From Rhizobiaceae bacterium (GTDB taxonomy: Bacteria; Pseudomonadota; Alphaproteobacteria; Rhizobiales; Rhizobiaceae): a stretch of 64,000 nucleotides of DNA. Location of the stretch: positions 310,001 through 374,000 of the forward strand of contig JAHBYU010000002.1 in NCBI GenBank assembly GCA_019635775.1, written 5' to 3'. This document shows positions 9,095 to 17,521 of this stretch, in pieces (within the stretch, counting starts at the first letter, position 1; every line of letters starts with the position of its first letter). Under the pieces are notes generated by a model. It searched no databases, was not told the DNA's origin, and saw only the letters and a program-made list of their open reading frames with translations. Position numbers and translations under genes: made by a program.

Positions 9095-10036
9095 ATGGCC
9101 ATAGCATTCACCTTTCCGGGACAGGGAAGCCAGTCGGTCGGCATGGGCAAGGAACTGGCCGAGACATTCCCCGAATCCCGTCGCGTCTTTGAGGAGGTCG
9201 ATGAGGCCCTGGGCGAAAAGCTCTCGACCCTGATCTGGGAGGGGCCGGAGGAGACGCTGACGCTGACCGCAAACGCGCAGCCCGCGCTGATGGCGGTTTC
9301 GCTTGCTGCGATCCGGGCGCTGGAAGCGAGCGGGCTCGTCCTCAAGGACAAGGTGGCTTTCGTCGCCGGCCATTCGCTGGGCGAATATTCGGCTCTCGCC
9401 GCCGCAGGAACATTTTCCGTGGCGGACACGGCCCGCCTGTTGCGCATACGTGGAAATGCCATGCAGGCGGCTGTCCCAGCAGGGGTTGGCGCAATGGCGG
9501 CGATCATCGGGCTGGAGGAGCCGGCCGTCGCGGAGGCGTGCGCGGAGGCGGCCGAAAACTCGGTCTGCCAGATTGCCAATGATAATGGCGGCGGCCAGCT
9601 TGTCATTTCAGGCGAAAAGGCAGCCGTCGAGCGCGCCGCAAAGCTGTGCACCGAAAAGGGTGCGAAACGCGCCCTGATGCTGCAGGTGTCAGCGCCGTTC
9701 CATTCCGCACTGATGAACCCGGCAGCGGACGCCATGCGCGAAGCCTTGGCCAAGGTCGACAAAAGGCCGCCTGCCGTACCGGTCGTTGCCAACGTCGTTG
9801 TACAGCCTTTGACGGATCCCGATGAGATTGCCGCAAGGCTGGTCGAGCAGGTGACGGGGCGCGTGCGCTGGCGCGAGACGGTCGACTGGTTCGCCGCCAA
9901 CGGGGTAACGACGCTCTATGAGATCGGGTCCGGCAAGGTGCTCTCGGGGCTGGCCCGGCGCATCAACCGTGACATCGCCGTTGCCAATGTCGCCGCCCCG
10001 GCCGACGTGGACGCGGCCATTTCGACGCTAAACTAG
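9095..10036 (+). CDS. fabD: Malonyl-CoA:ACP transacylase
   Basis: Loads malonate from CoA onto acyl carrier protein for fatty-acid elongation. The protein begins MAIAFTFPGQGSQ. The nucleophilic serine is S94 in GHSLGEYSAL, and the partner histidine lies in VSAPFHSALM (about 205). Length 313 aa is standard. An upstream in-frame ATG (9083) exists, but 9095 matches the family. First of four fatty-acid synthesis genes on this strand (fabD, fabG, acpP, fabF). Confidence 0.96.
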   Translation: MAIAFTFPGQGSQSVGMGKELAETFPESRRVFEEVDEALGEKLSTLIWEGPEETLTLTANAQPALMAVSLAAIRALEASGLVLKDKVAFVAGHSLGEYSALAAAGTFSVADTARLLRIRGNAMQAAVPAGVGAMAAIIGLEEPAVAEACAEAAENSVCQIANDNGGGQLVISGEKAAVERAAKLCTEKGAKRALMLQVSAPFHSALMNPAADAMREALAKVDKRPPAVPVVANVVVQPLTDPDEIAARLVEQVTGRVRWRETVDWFAANGVTTLYEIGSGKVLSGLARRINRDIAVANVAAPADVDAAISTLN

Positions 10037-10091
10037 GCTCCCGACCGCTCCCTTATGAGGGAGTGCTCTCCCAGAACACAGGAAAAAGACC

Positions 10092-10829
10092 ATGTTCGAA
10101 CTGACCGGCCGAAAGGCACTTGTCACAGGCGCTACAGGCGGCATCGGCGAGGCCATCGCAGAGGCACTGCATGCGCAGGGCGCGACCGTCGGCCTGCACG
10201 GGACGCGGGTGGAGAAGCTGGAGGCTCTGGCGGCAAGGCTCGGCGACCGCGTGAAGCTGTTTCCGGCCAATCTGGCGAATCGCGACGAGGTGAAGGCACT
10301 CGGCCAGAAGGCAGAAGCCGAACTGGATGGCGTCGACATCCTCGTAAACAACGCGGGAATCACCAAGGACGGTCTGTTCGTCCGCATGTCCGACGAGGAC
10401 TGGGATTCGGTGCTGGACATCAATCTGGGCGCCGTCTTTCGCCTGACGCGCGAACTGACTCACCCGATGATGCGGCGGCGTTTTGGCCGCATCATCAACA
10501 TCACGTCGGTCGTCGGCGTAACCGGCAACCCCGGCCAGGCAAACTATTGCGCATCCAAGGCGGGCATGATCGGTTTCTCCAAGTCGCTTGCGCAGGAGAT
10601 CGCGACCCGTTCGATCACAGTAAACTGCGTGGCTCCCGGCTTCATCGAATCGGCCATGACCGACAAGCTGAACGACAAGCAGAAGGACGCGATCATGAGT
10701 GCCATTCCGTCCAAGCGCATGGGCACCGGCGCGGAAGTAGCTGCTGCGGTTGCATGGCTTGCTTCCAACGAGGCAAGCTACGTCACGGGGCAGACCGTTC
10801 ACGTCAACGGCGGCATGGCGATGATCTGA
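10092..10829 (+). CDS. fabG: 3-oxoacyl-ACP reductase
   Basis: NADPH-dependent reduction of 3-ketoacyl-ACP in the elongation cycle. Short-chain dehydrogenase of 245 aa with the TGATGGIG cofactor motif (12-19), NNAG (86-89), N111, catalytic S139, and the Y152/K156 pair in NYCASKAG. The C-terminal YVTGQTVHVNGGM is typical of FabG. An AGGAAAAAG ribosome site precedes ATG 10092, 55 bp after fabD. Confidence 0.96.
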   Translation: MFELTGRKALVTGATGGIGEAIAEALHAQGATVGLHGTRVEKLEALAARLGDRVKLFPANLANRDEVKALGQKAEAELDGVDILVNNAGITKDGLFVRMSDEDWDSVLDINLGAVFRLTRELTHPMMRRRFGRIINITSVVGVTGNPGQANYCASKAGMIGFSKSLAQEIATRSITVNCVAPGFIESAMTDKLNDKQKDAIMSAIPSKRMGTGAEVAAAVAWLASNEASYVTGQTVHVNGGMAMI

Positions 10830-11029
10830 AAGCTGCCGCTGCGGCCGCCTCACAGATTATTTCAGGCCTTGGACAAGGGGATTTTTTCGTGTAATGCGGC
10901 CCCCAATCTGGCGCTTCGCTGAGAACTCGGGCATCAATGCCGGTTCCGAAGCGCTATTTTTTAGAACTTGATTGGCGCCATTCCGGCAGCTAACGAAGAC
11001 TGACATCAATTAAGGCGAGGATGCCCCAA

Positions 11030-11266
11030 ATGAGTGACACCGCAGAGCGCGTCAAGAAGATCGTTGTCGAGCACCTTGGCGTCGATGCCGACAAGGTTAC
11101 GGAGCAGGCGAGCTTCATCGACGATCTCGGCGCCGACAGCCTCGACACGGTCGAACTCGTCATGGCGTTCGAAGAGGAATTCGGGGTCGAGATTCCCGAC
11201 GACGCTGCCGAGACGATCCTGACCGTCGGCGACGCCGTGAAGTACATCGACAAAGCGTCGGCCTGA
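11030..11266 (+). CDS. acpP: Acyl carrier protein
   Basis: A 78-aa acidic carrier whose serine S37 (in [10 protein letters not shown]) is the phosphopantetheine attachment site. The start [20 protein letters not shown] is canonical and preceded by GCGAGG. The 200-bp gap from fabG suggests an own promoter. Directly upstream of fabF. Confidence 0.97.
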   Translation: MSDTAERVKKIVVEHLGVDADKVTEQASFIDDLGADSLDTVELVMAFEEEFGVEIPDDAAETILTVGDAVKYIDKASA

Positions 11267-11305
11267 CGCTTTCTTCGCAGTCCGGCAGTTCTGAGGACAC
11301 CAGCG

Positions 11306-12568
11306 ATGCGGCGTGTCGTCGTTACAGGCATGGGTCTCGTCTCGCCACTGGGCGCGGGGGTGGAGCACAGCTGGAAGGAGCTGCTTTCGGGCCGCTCCGC
11401 CTGCACCCGTATCGACAGGTTCGATGTAACGGACTACGCCGCGAAGATCGCGCATAGCGTCCCACGCGGCGACGGCTCCAAAGGCACGTTCAATCCCGAG
11501 AACGTGATGGAGCCCAAGGAACTGCGCAAGATCACCGACTTCATTGTCTATGGGATCGCGGCTGCCGACGAGGCGCTGAAGGATTCCGGCTGGGAGCCGA
11601 AGACCGAGGCCGAGCGCTGCGCCACCGGAGTCTTGATGGGATCGGGCATCGGCGGGCTGGACGGTATCGCCGAGAACGCGATCATCCTCAAGGAGCGCGG
11701 ACCGCGCCGCATCAGCCCGTTCTTCGTGCCGGCCAATATCATCAATCTGATTTCAGGCCAGGTGTCGATCCGGCACGGCCTCAAGGGCCCCAACCATGCG
11801 GTTGTGACCGCATGCTCAACCGGAGCACATGCCATCGGCGATGCTTCGCGCCTGATCATGTTCGGCGATGCCGACGTGATGGTGGCCGGCGGTGCCGAAG
11901 CGCCGATCACTCCGCTTGGGGTCGCCGGATTTGCGGCCTGCCGCGCGCTTTCCACGGATTACAACGATACGCCTGAAAAGGCTTCGCGTCCCTACGACCG
12001 GGATCGCGACGGTTTCGTTCTTGGCGAAGGCGCGGGCGCTGTCGTTCTGGAAGAACTCGAGCACGCAAAGGCGCGTGGCGCCAGGATCTACGCCGAGATC
12101 GTCGGCTATGGCCTCACCGGCGACGCCTATCACATCACCGCTCCGTCCGAGGACGGTGATGGCGCATTCCGCTGCATGACTGCCGCGTTGAACCGCGCGA
12201 AGCTCGCCCCCGCCGACATCGACTATATCAACGCGCATGGTACATCTACCATGGCCGATACGATAGAACTCGGCGCGGTAGAGCGCCTGGTCGGCAACGC
12301 CGCCTCGAAGATTTCCATGTCTTCCACCAAATCCGCGATCGGCCACCTTCTCGGTGGCGCTGGCGCGGTCGAGGCGGTCTTTTCGCTGCTTGCCATCCGC
12401 GACAACGTCGTGCCGCCCACGATCAATCTGGACAATCCGGAGCGCGAAACGGCGATTGACCTCGTGCCCAACAAGCCGCGCGAGCGGCAGGTCGACGTGG
12501 CGCTCTCCAACTCCTTCGGTTTTGGCGGTACGAACGCTTCGCTCGTATTCCAGCGGTTCAATGGCTGA
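11306..12568 (+). CDS. fabF: 3-oxoacyl-ACP synthase II
   Basis: Condenses malonyl-ACP with acyl-ACP. The 420-aa thiolase-fold enzyme shows the catalytic triad C170 (VVTACSTGAHAIGDA), a histidine in INAHGTSTMADT (about 309) and one in SAIGHLLGGAG (about 346). It lies 39 bp after acpP and 96 bp before mltG, which fits a common transcript. Confidence 0.97.
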   Translation: MRRVVVTGMGLVSPLGAGVEHSWKELLSGRSACTRIDRFDVTDYAAKIAHSVPRGDGSKGTFNPENVMEPKELRKITDFIVYGIAAADEALKDSGWEPKTEAERCATGVLMGSGIGGLDGIAENAIILKERGPRRISPFFVPANIINLISGQVSIRHGLKGPNHAVVTACSTGAHAIGDASRLIMFGDADVMVAGGAEAPITPLGVAGFAACRALSTDYNDTPEKASRPYDRDRDGFVLGEGAGAVVLEELEHAKARGARIYAEIVGYGLTGDAYHITAPSEDGDGAFRCMTAALNRAKLAPADIDYINAHGTSTMADTIELGAVERLVGNAASKISMSSTKSAIGHLLGGAGAVEAVFSLLAIRDNVVPPTINLDNPERETAIDLVPNKPRERQVDVALSNSFGFGGTNASLVFQRFNG

Positions 12569-12664
12569 TCGCGCGGTATCGCCGCGATTTTCGCCATATT
12601 CGCAACTAGGCTCCGGTCCTGCTCTCGGGGGAGAGTCGAATTCTACTGACACGGTTGAGGCGGC

Positions 12665-13873
12665 ATGAGCATTGATTCTGAAGGCAACGGCGAGTTTGGC
12701 AGGCGGATGGCGCCTCCGCAGCCGATCGTCCCCAAGACCGCAAGCGAAGCCCTTCGCCCCGAAATCGCACCGCCGCCACCCAAGCGTTCGCGCGCATCGC
12801 GCAGCCAGTTCGTCGTCTTTATGAATTTCATCGTCACGTCCGCGATGCTTTTGCTCGTCCTGGCGGGCGTTGCACTCTACGTTGGCAAGCGCTCTTTCGA
12901 TGGACCCGGTCCGTCTACGGTGACCACCAATTTCGTCGTGCGCGAGAATGCCGGTACCGCAGAGATTGCGGATCAGTTGGAACGGCGCGGCCTTATCAGT
13001 GATGCACGTGTGTTCCGGCTGGGCGTGCGCGCCTACGACAAGGGCGGCGTGCTCAAGGCCGGCGAATATGAGATCAAGGCGCACGCATCCATGCGCGAGA
13101 TCATGGAATTGCTGGAGAGCGGCAAATCCGTTCTTGCTTCGCTGACCATCCCGGAGGGGCTGACCGTCGAACAGGCGTTCCAGCGCATTGCCGGGCATGA
13201 GGCGTTGACGGGCGACATGCCGGACGAGATGCCGCCGGAAGGGAGCCTGATTGCCGATACGCAGCGCTTCACGCGTGGCGCTACCCGCAAGCAGATCATC
13301 GACAAGATGCTTGCCGACCAGAAGCGGCTTGTGGAAACGATCTGGAACCGCCGCGTCTCTGACCTGCCGATCGCCGACATCAACGAATTCGTCACGCTCG
13401 CCTCCATCGTTGAAAAGGAAACGGCCGTTGCCGACGAGCGTTCGCGCGTTGCCGCCGTCTTCATCAACCGACTGAACAAGGGGATGCGGCTGCAGTCAGA
13501 CCCGACGATCATCTACGGACTTTTCGGAGGCAAGGGTAAGCCGGCGGACCGGCCGATCTACAAGTCCGACATCGACAAGCCGACGCCGTACAATACCTAT
13601 GTCATAAACGGTCTTCCGCCCGGCCCGATCGCCAATCCAGGCCGTGAATCGCTGGAGGCCGTTGCCAATCCGTCGAAGACCCGCGACCTCTATTTCGTGG
13701 CTGACGGGACAGGCGGCCATGTGTTCGCCGAGACTTTGGCCGAGCACAACGAGAATGTCGCGCGCTGGCGCGCCTTCGAGAAAAAGCAGGCTGAAGAGGC
13801 CGCCAAGGCGGCAGCCGAGAACGCCGCCTCTGCTGAACAGACCGGAACCGTCCCTGCCTCGACGGCACAGTAA
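12665..13873 (+). CDS. mltG: Endolytic murein transglycosylase MltG
   Basis: Cleaves nascent peptidoglycan strands in the periplasm and thereby sets glycan chain length. 402 aa: a proline-rich cytoplasmic N-terminus, one transmembrane helix (about 50-72), a LysM-like region, then the YceG catalytic domain with E250 in LASIVEKETAVADE, LQSDPTIIYG and PYNTYVINGLPPGPIANPG. A GAGG motif precedes ATG 12665. A 14-bp palindrome (TGCCTGATCAGGCA, 13882-13895) lies just after the stop and may be a weak transcript end. Confidence 0.95.
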   Translation: MSIDSEGNGEFGRRMAPPQPIVPKTASEALRPEIAPPPPKRSRASRSQFVVFMNFIVTSAMLLLVLAGVALYVGKRSFDGPGPSTVTTNFVVRENAGTAEIADQLERRGLISDARVFRLGVRAYDKGGVLKAGEYEIKAHASMREIMELLESGKSVLASLTIPEGLTVEQAFQRIAGHEALTGDMPDEMPPEGSLIADTQRFTRGATRKQIIDKMLADQKRLVETIWNRRVSDLPIADINEFVTLASIVEKETAVADERSRVAAVFINRLNKGMRLQSDPTIIYGLFGGKGKPADRPIYKSDIDKPTPYNTYVINGLPPGPIANPGRESLEAVANPSKTRDLYFVADGTGGHVFAETLAEHNENVARWRAFEKKQAEEAAKAAAENAASAEQTGTVPASTAQ

Positions 13874-13970
13874 GGCAGCCGTGCCTGATCAGGCAGGCTT
13901 GACCGTCGTTGCCGATCAATGCAAAGCCGCCCCTAAGAGTGGCCTGGAAGGCTGAAAAGGGGAGGCGACC

Positions 13971-14861
13971 TTGGCTTTGCAGAGCATGACCGGCTTTTCG
14001 CGGGCGGTCGCGGACCATGAGGGCACGTCGATCGCCTGGGAGGTCAAATCGGTAAACGGCAAGAGCGTCGAGCTGCGCCTGCGTCTGCCACCCGGCTTCG
14101 AGCGTCTCGAGCCTGCTGTCCGCCAGGCGGTGCAGAAGCGCTTCTCGCGCGGCAACTTTCAAGCGTCGCTCACCATCACCCGCGGCGTGTCCTCGCAGGC
14201 ACAGCCCGTCGTCAATGAAGCGTTCCTGAAGGATGTGGCAGGTCTCGCGCAACGCCTTCAGGAGCAGTTCGGACTGGTCGCCGCAAGTGCCGACGGGCTT
14301 CTTTCGCTGCGCGGTGTACTCGATCTCCCGGAGCAGGCCGAAAGCGAAGAGCAACGATCAGCTCTGGATGCCGTGCTTCTCGAAGCGCTGGGCAGGGCCC
14401 TTGCCGGGCTGGAAGCGGCGCGCGCTTCCGAAGGGGAGGCTCTCGTAAGGCTGCTTCTCGGTCACGTCGGGACAATCGAGGAACTGACACTGCGGGCCGA
14501 AGGCGACCACTCGCGCGACCCTTCCGTCATCAGGCAAAGGCTGGCCGATCAGGTACGCCTGCTGATGGATGCATCCTCGAACCTCGACGAGGGCCGCCTG
14601 CACATGGAGGCGGCATTGCTGGCGACCAAGGCCGATATTCGCGAGGAGATCGATCGTCTCAAGACACATGTAGAATCAGCCCGCGCGCTGCTTGGCTCCC
14701 AGGGGCCCGTCGGCCGGAAGCTCGATTTCCTGGCACAGGAATTTAACCGCGAATCGAATACGCTCTGCTCGAAGTCGAACGCGGCCGCCGTTACGGCCAT
14801 CGGGTTGGAACTGAAGGCCGTGGTCGATCAGTTTCGCGAGCAGGTCCAGAATCTGGAGTAA
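13971..14861 (+). CDS. yicC: YicC/YloC-family endoribonuclease
   Basis: A 296-aa member of the YicC family, ribonucleases in E. coli and Bacillus. It has the N-terminal ALQSMTGFSRA motif, EVKSVNGKSVELRLRLP, and the C-terminal DFLAQEFNRESNTLCSKS signature. The start is TTG 13971 with an excellent GGGGAGGCGA ribosome site; the next in-frame ATG (13986) would remove the conserved ALQS. It lies 6 bp before gmk, the common arrangement in proteobacteria. Confidence 0.93.
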   Translation: MALQSMTGFSRAVADHEGTSIAWEVKSVNGKSVELRLRLPPGFERLEPAVRQAVQKRFSRGNFQASLTITRGVSSQAQPVVNEAFLKDVAGLAQRLQEQFGLVAASADGLLSLRGVLDLPEQAESEEQRSALDAVLLEALGRALAGLEAARASEGEALVRLLLGHVGTIEELTLRAEGDHSRDPSVIRQRLADQVRLLMDASSNLDEGRLHMEAALLATKADIREEIDRLKTHVESARALLGSQGPVGRKLDFLAQEFNRESNTLCSKSNAAAVTAIGLELKAVVDQFREQVQNLE

Positions 14862-14867
14862 AGGCAG

Positions 14868-15524
14868 ATGGCTGCAACCAGGGATACCGGATTCGGCATA
14901 CGCCGCAGGGGACTGATGCTCGTCCTGTCGTCGCCGTCCGGTGCCGGCAAGTCGACAATTGCCCGCAATCTGCTCGAAGAGGACAAGCAGTTCGAGTTGT
15001 CTGTCAGCGTGACGACGCGCCCCAGGCGGGGCAGCGAAATCGACGGCCGGCACTATCACTTCAAGTCGTTGCGCGAATTCGAGATCCTGCGCGACAATGA
15101 CGCGTTGCTGGAATGGGCGGAAGTACACGGCAATTACTACGCCACGCCGCGCGAGCCGGCTGAACGCGCAATGGCCGAAGGGCGCGACATGTTGTTCGAT
15201 ATAGACTGGCAGGGCGCAACCCAACTGCGCGAGAAGATGCGCGGCGACATAGTCTCCATTTTCATTCTGCCGCCCTCGATGACGGAGTTGAAGGCAAGGC
15301 TGACGCGTCGCGCCGAAGATCAGGAAGCGGTCATCGCAACGCGTCTGAAGAACGCGCGCGACGAGATTGAGCACTGGACCGAATACGACTATGTCGTCAT
15401 CAACGACGACCTGCAGCTTGCTTTCCACCAGGTTGAAGCGATCGTGGCTGCCGAACGGCTGCGCCGCGACAGGCGTCCCGGCCTGTTCGATTTCGTTTCG
15501 GGTTTGATGGACGAAAAGGTCTGA
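14868..15524 (+). CDS. gmk: Guanylate kinase
   Basis: ATP-dependent GMP to GDP kinase. 218 aa with P-loop [10 protein letters not shown] (21-30), the GMP-binding [17 protein letters not shown] region and [15 protein letters not shown] 14868 gives a short N-terminal extension ([15 protein letters not shown]) that is usual in rhizobia. It is last in the mltG-yicC-gmk run and converges on rsmA. Confidence 0.96.
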   Translation: MAATRDTGFGIRRRGLMLVLSSPSGAGKSTIARNLLEEDKQFELSVSVTTRPRRGSEIDGRHYHFKSLREFEILRDNDALLEWAEVHGNYYATPREPAERAMAEGRDMLFDIDWQGATQLREKMRGDIVSIFILPPSMTELKARLTRRAEDQEAVIATRLKNARDEIEHWTEYDYVVINDDLQLAFHQVEAIVAAERLRRDRRPGLFDFVSGLMDEKV

Positions 15525-15587
15525 CGGTAGGGCGTCCCATCAGTCTACGGCAGCACCCGGCAGCATCAGCAGAACGCGGTCAACGTC

Positions 15588-16439
15588 CTAAAGCAGATTG
15601 GCCAGCCGCACGAATTCCTCCACGCTCAGCGTCTCCGCGCGTCTTGTCCCGTCTATGCCGGCAGCTTCGAGCAAGCTTTCTCCCCCGATGCTCTTCAGGC
15701 TTTGCCGCAGCATCTTGCGTCGCTGACCGAAAGCTGCCTCCGTCACGCGGCCGAGCTTTCTGACGTCCGCGGGCAGGGGAGTTTTGCGCGGAACGAGATG
15801 AACCACCGATGACGTCACCTTTGGCGGTGGTGTGAACGCCTGTGGCGGCACGTCGAAGGCAATCTTCGCCTCGGTGCGCCAGCCGGACAGAACGCCGAGC
15901 CGGCCGTAGCTTTCCGAGGCGGGTTTGGCGACTATGCGCTCCGCAACCTCGCGCTGGAACATCAGCGTCATGGAGGAATAGAAGGGCGGCCAGTCCGCCA
16001 CTGTGAGCCATCGGATGAGCAGCTCGGTGCCGATATTGTAGGGCAGATTGGCCACGATGCATGTCGGCTGCCCGCCAGCTATAGCGGCAAAGTCGGTCTG
16101 GAGCGCGTCTCCGGGGATGATTTCCAGCCGGCCGGGATAGTGGCTGGACACTTCCGCAAGAGCGTCCAAACATCGTTCGTCCCGCTCGATCGCAACGACG
16201 CGCCTTGCACCGTTCATCAGGAGGGCGCGGGTAAGTCCACCGGGGCCGGGACCAACCTCGATGACTGTTGTCTGGGACAGATCGCCGGCCGCGCGCGCGA
16301 TCTTTCCCGTCAGGTTGAGGTCAAGCAGGAAGTTCTGGCCGAGCGACTTCCTGGCCTGGAGGCTGTGACGTTCGATGACCTCGCGCAGGGGCGGAAGGCC
16401 GTCGATACTGGTTTTGCGGCCATCCGGGCTGTCGGCCAT
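15588..16439 (-). CDS. rsmA: 16S rRNA (adenine1518/1519-N6,N6)-dimethyltransferase
   Basis: Dimethylates two adenines in helix 45 of 16S rRNA late in 30S assembly (KsgA). 283 aa with [16 protein letters not shown], the SAM motif [16 protein letters not shown], and the catalytic [14 protein letters not shown] (NLPY). It starts 4 bp after the stop of the SurA-like gene, so it is co-transcribed. pdxA, usually between surA and rsmA in Rhizobiales, is absent. Confidence 0.96.
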   Translation of the reverse strand: MADSPDGRKTSIDGLPPLREVIERHSLQARKSLGQNFLLDLNLTGKIARAAGDLSQTTVIEVGPGPGGLTRALLMNGARRVVAIERDERCLDALAEVSSHYPGRLEIIPGDALQTDFAAIAGGQPTCIVANLPYNIGTELLIRWLTVADWPPFYSSMTLMFQREVAERIVAKPASESYGRLGVLSGWRTEAKIAFDVPPQAFTPPPKVTSSVVHLVPRKTPLPADVRKLGRVTEAAFGQRRKMLRQSLKSIGGESLLEAAGIDGTRRAETLSVEEFVRLANLL

Positions 16440-16443
16440 GGAC

Positions 16444-17376
16444 TCAGCGTTTTACGATCTTGGCCCGCTCGCGCAGCTGCTCGAGGTATTTGTTGCTGAG
16501 ATCCTCGGAGTTCTTCTCGCCCCCGGCATCCTCGGCCTGGAACGTCAGCCGCGCCACGCGATCGTCAGAGACCTCCCGGGTGGAGCAGATCCCGATGAAC
16601 TCGACCCCGGTTGGCGTTTCGCGGACGCCGGTGGCTCCGCCGACCTTGGTATTCTTGATCTGCTCGGCCCAATCCGGAGGCAATTCCTGCGCCAGCCTGC
16701 GGCCGATGTCCTTGACAGTGACGTCAAGCAGACCCTTTGCGAACTCGCGCGTGTTGTCACAGCCGTTGAAACGTGCGCGCATCGCCTCGGCCTCGCGCTT
16801 GCGCTGAGCCATCTTGCCGCGTTCGCTTGCTGGCACGACGAATATGACCTGCTGCAGCATGTATTCGATGGCGGTCGGCTTTGCGCCGCCCTGCTCCAGC
16901 ATACGCCTCACGGCGTCCTGCTCGGTCATCTTTTTGCCGCGGGTCTGTCCACTGCGGCTGAGCACCTGGCTCCAACCCATCTGCGAGCGGATGAATTCCT
17001 TGAAGTGCGCCCTTGTCACGCCTGACTGGTTCAGCGCACCGTCGAGCTGGCTTACCGTCATCTTGTTGGATTTGGCGAAGTTGCTGTAGGCGGCATTAAC
17101 CTGATCGTCGCTGATGTTTATGCCAAGCCGTTTCATCTCCGCGACCCGCAGAGTCTGGTCGATCATGTCCTGTTCGGCGCTGCCTCCTCCACGGCGCTGG
17201 AGCTTGAGGAAGGCCGCGCGTTTCTGGATGTCGTAGGTTGTGATCGGGATATTGTTGACAATGACCTTGATCTCGCTTGCCGCAGCCGGCGCTGACATCA
17301 GCATCATGCTTGCAGGACATGCCGCAATAGCGAGCGCCAGGCTCGCTGAAGTGAGGCATTTTCTAATCGAAAGCAT
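16444..17376 (-). CDS. surA: SurA-like periplasmic chaperone/peptidyl-prolyl isomerase
   Basis: A 310-aa exported protein with a signal peptide ([20 protein letters not shown] ... SAPAAAS, about 1-34) followed by the SurA N-terminal chaperone domain ([21 protein letters not shown]) and a divergent parvulin-like region. It probably escorts outer-membrane proteins such as LptD. Position between lptD and rsmA supports SurA. The isomerase domain is degenerate, as in other rhizobial homologues, so chaperone activity is likelier than isomerase activity. Confidence 0.82.
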   Translation of the reverse strand: MLSIRKCLTSASLALAIAACPASMMLMSAPAAASEIKVIVNNIPITTYDIQKRAAFLKLQRRGGGSAEQDMIDQTLRVAEMKRLGINISDDQVNAAYSNFAKSNKMTVSQLDGALNQSGVTRAHFKEFIRSQMGWSQVLSRSGQTRGKKMTEQDAVRRMLEQGGAKPTAIEYMLQQVIFVVPASERGKMAQRKREAEAMRARFNGCDNTREFAKGLLDVTVKDIGRRLAQELPPDWAEQIKNTKVGGATGVRETPTGVEFIGICSTREVSDDRVARLTFQAEDAGGEKNSEDLSNKYLEQLRERAKIVKR

Positions 17377-17521
17377 CAGTCTGTCTTCCCATCCTCGCTA
17401 TATCTGGACCATTGGGTCATGGCTTCCCTATACGGCAAAAGAATGTCGGCCTTCCAGAGGCACAAAGCCTCATATCAGGCGCAATTGACCGCAAGTGATC
17501 GATGAGGCCCTGAAAACCCGC

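Noticed and set aside
16444-17376. Active parvulin peptidyl-prolyl isomerase domain in the SurA-like protein
   Set aside because: The isomerase region is too divergent to claim activity; only the N-terminal chaperone domain is clear.
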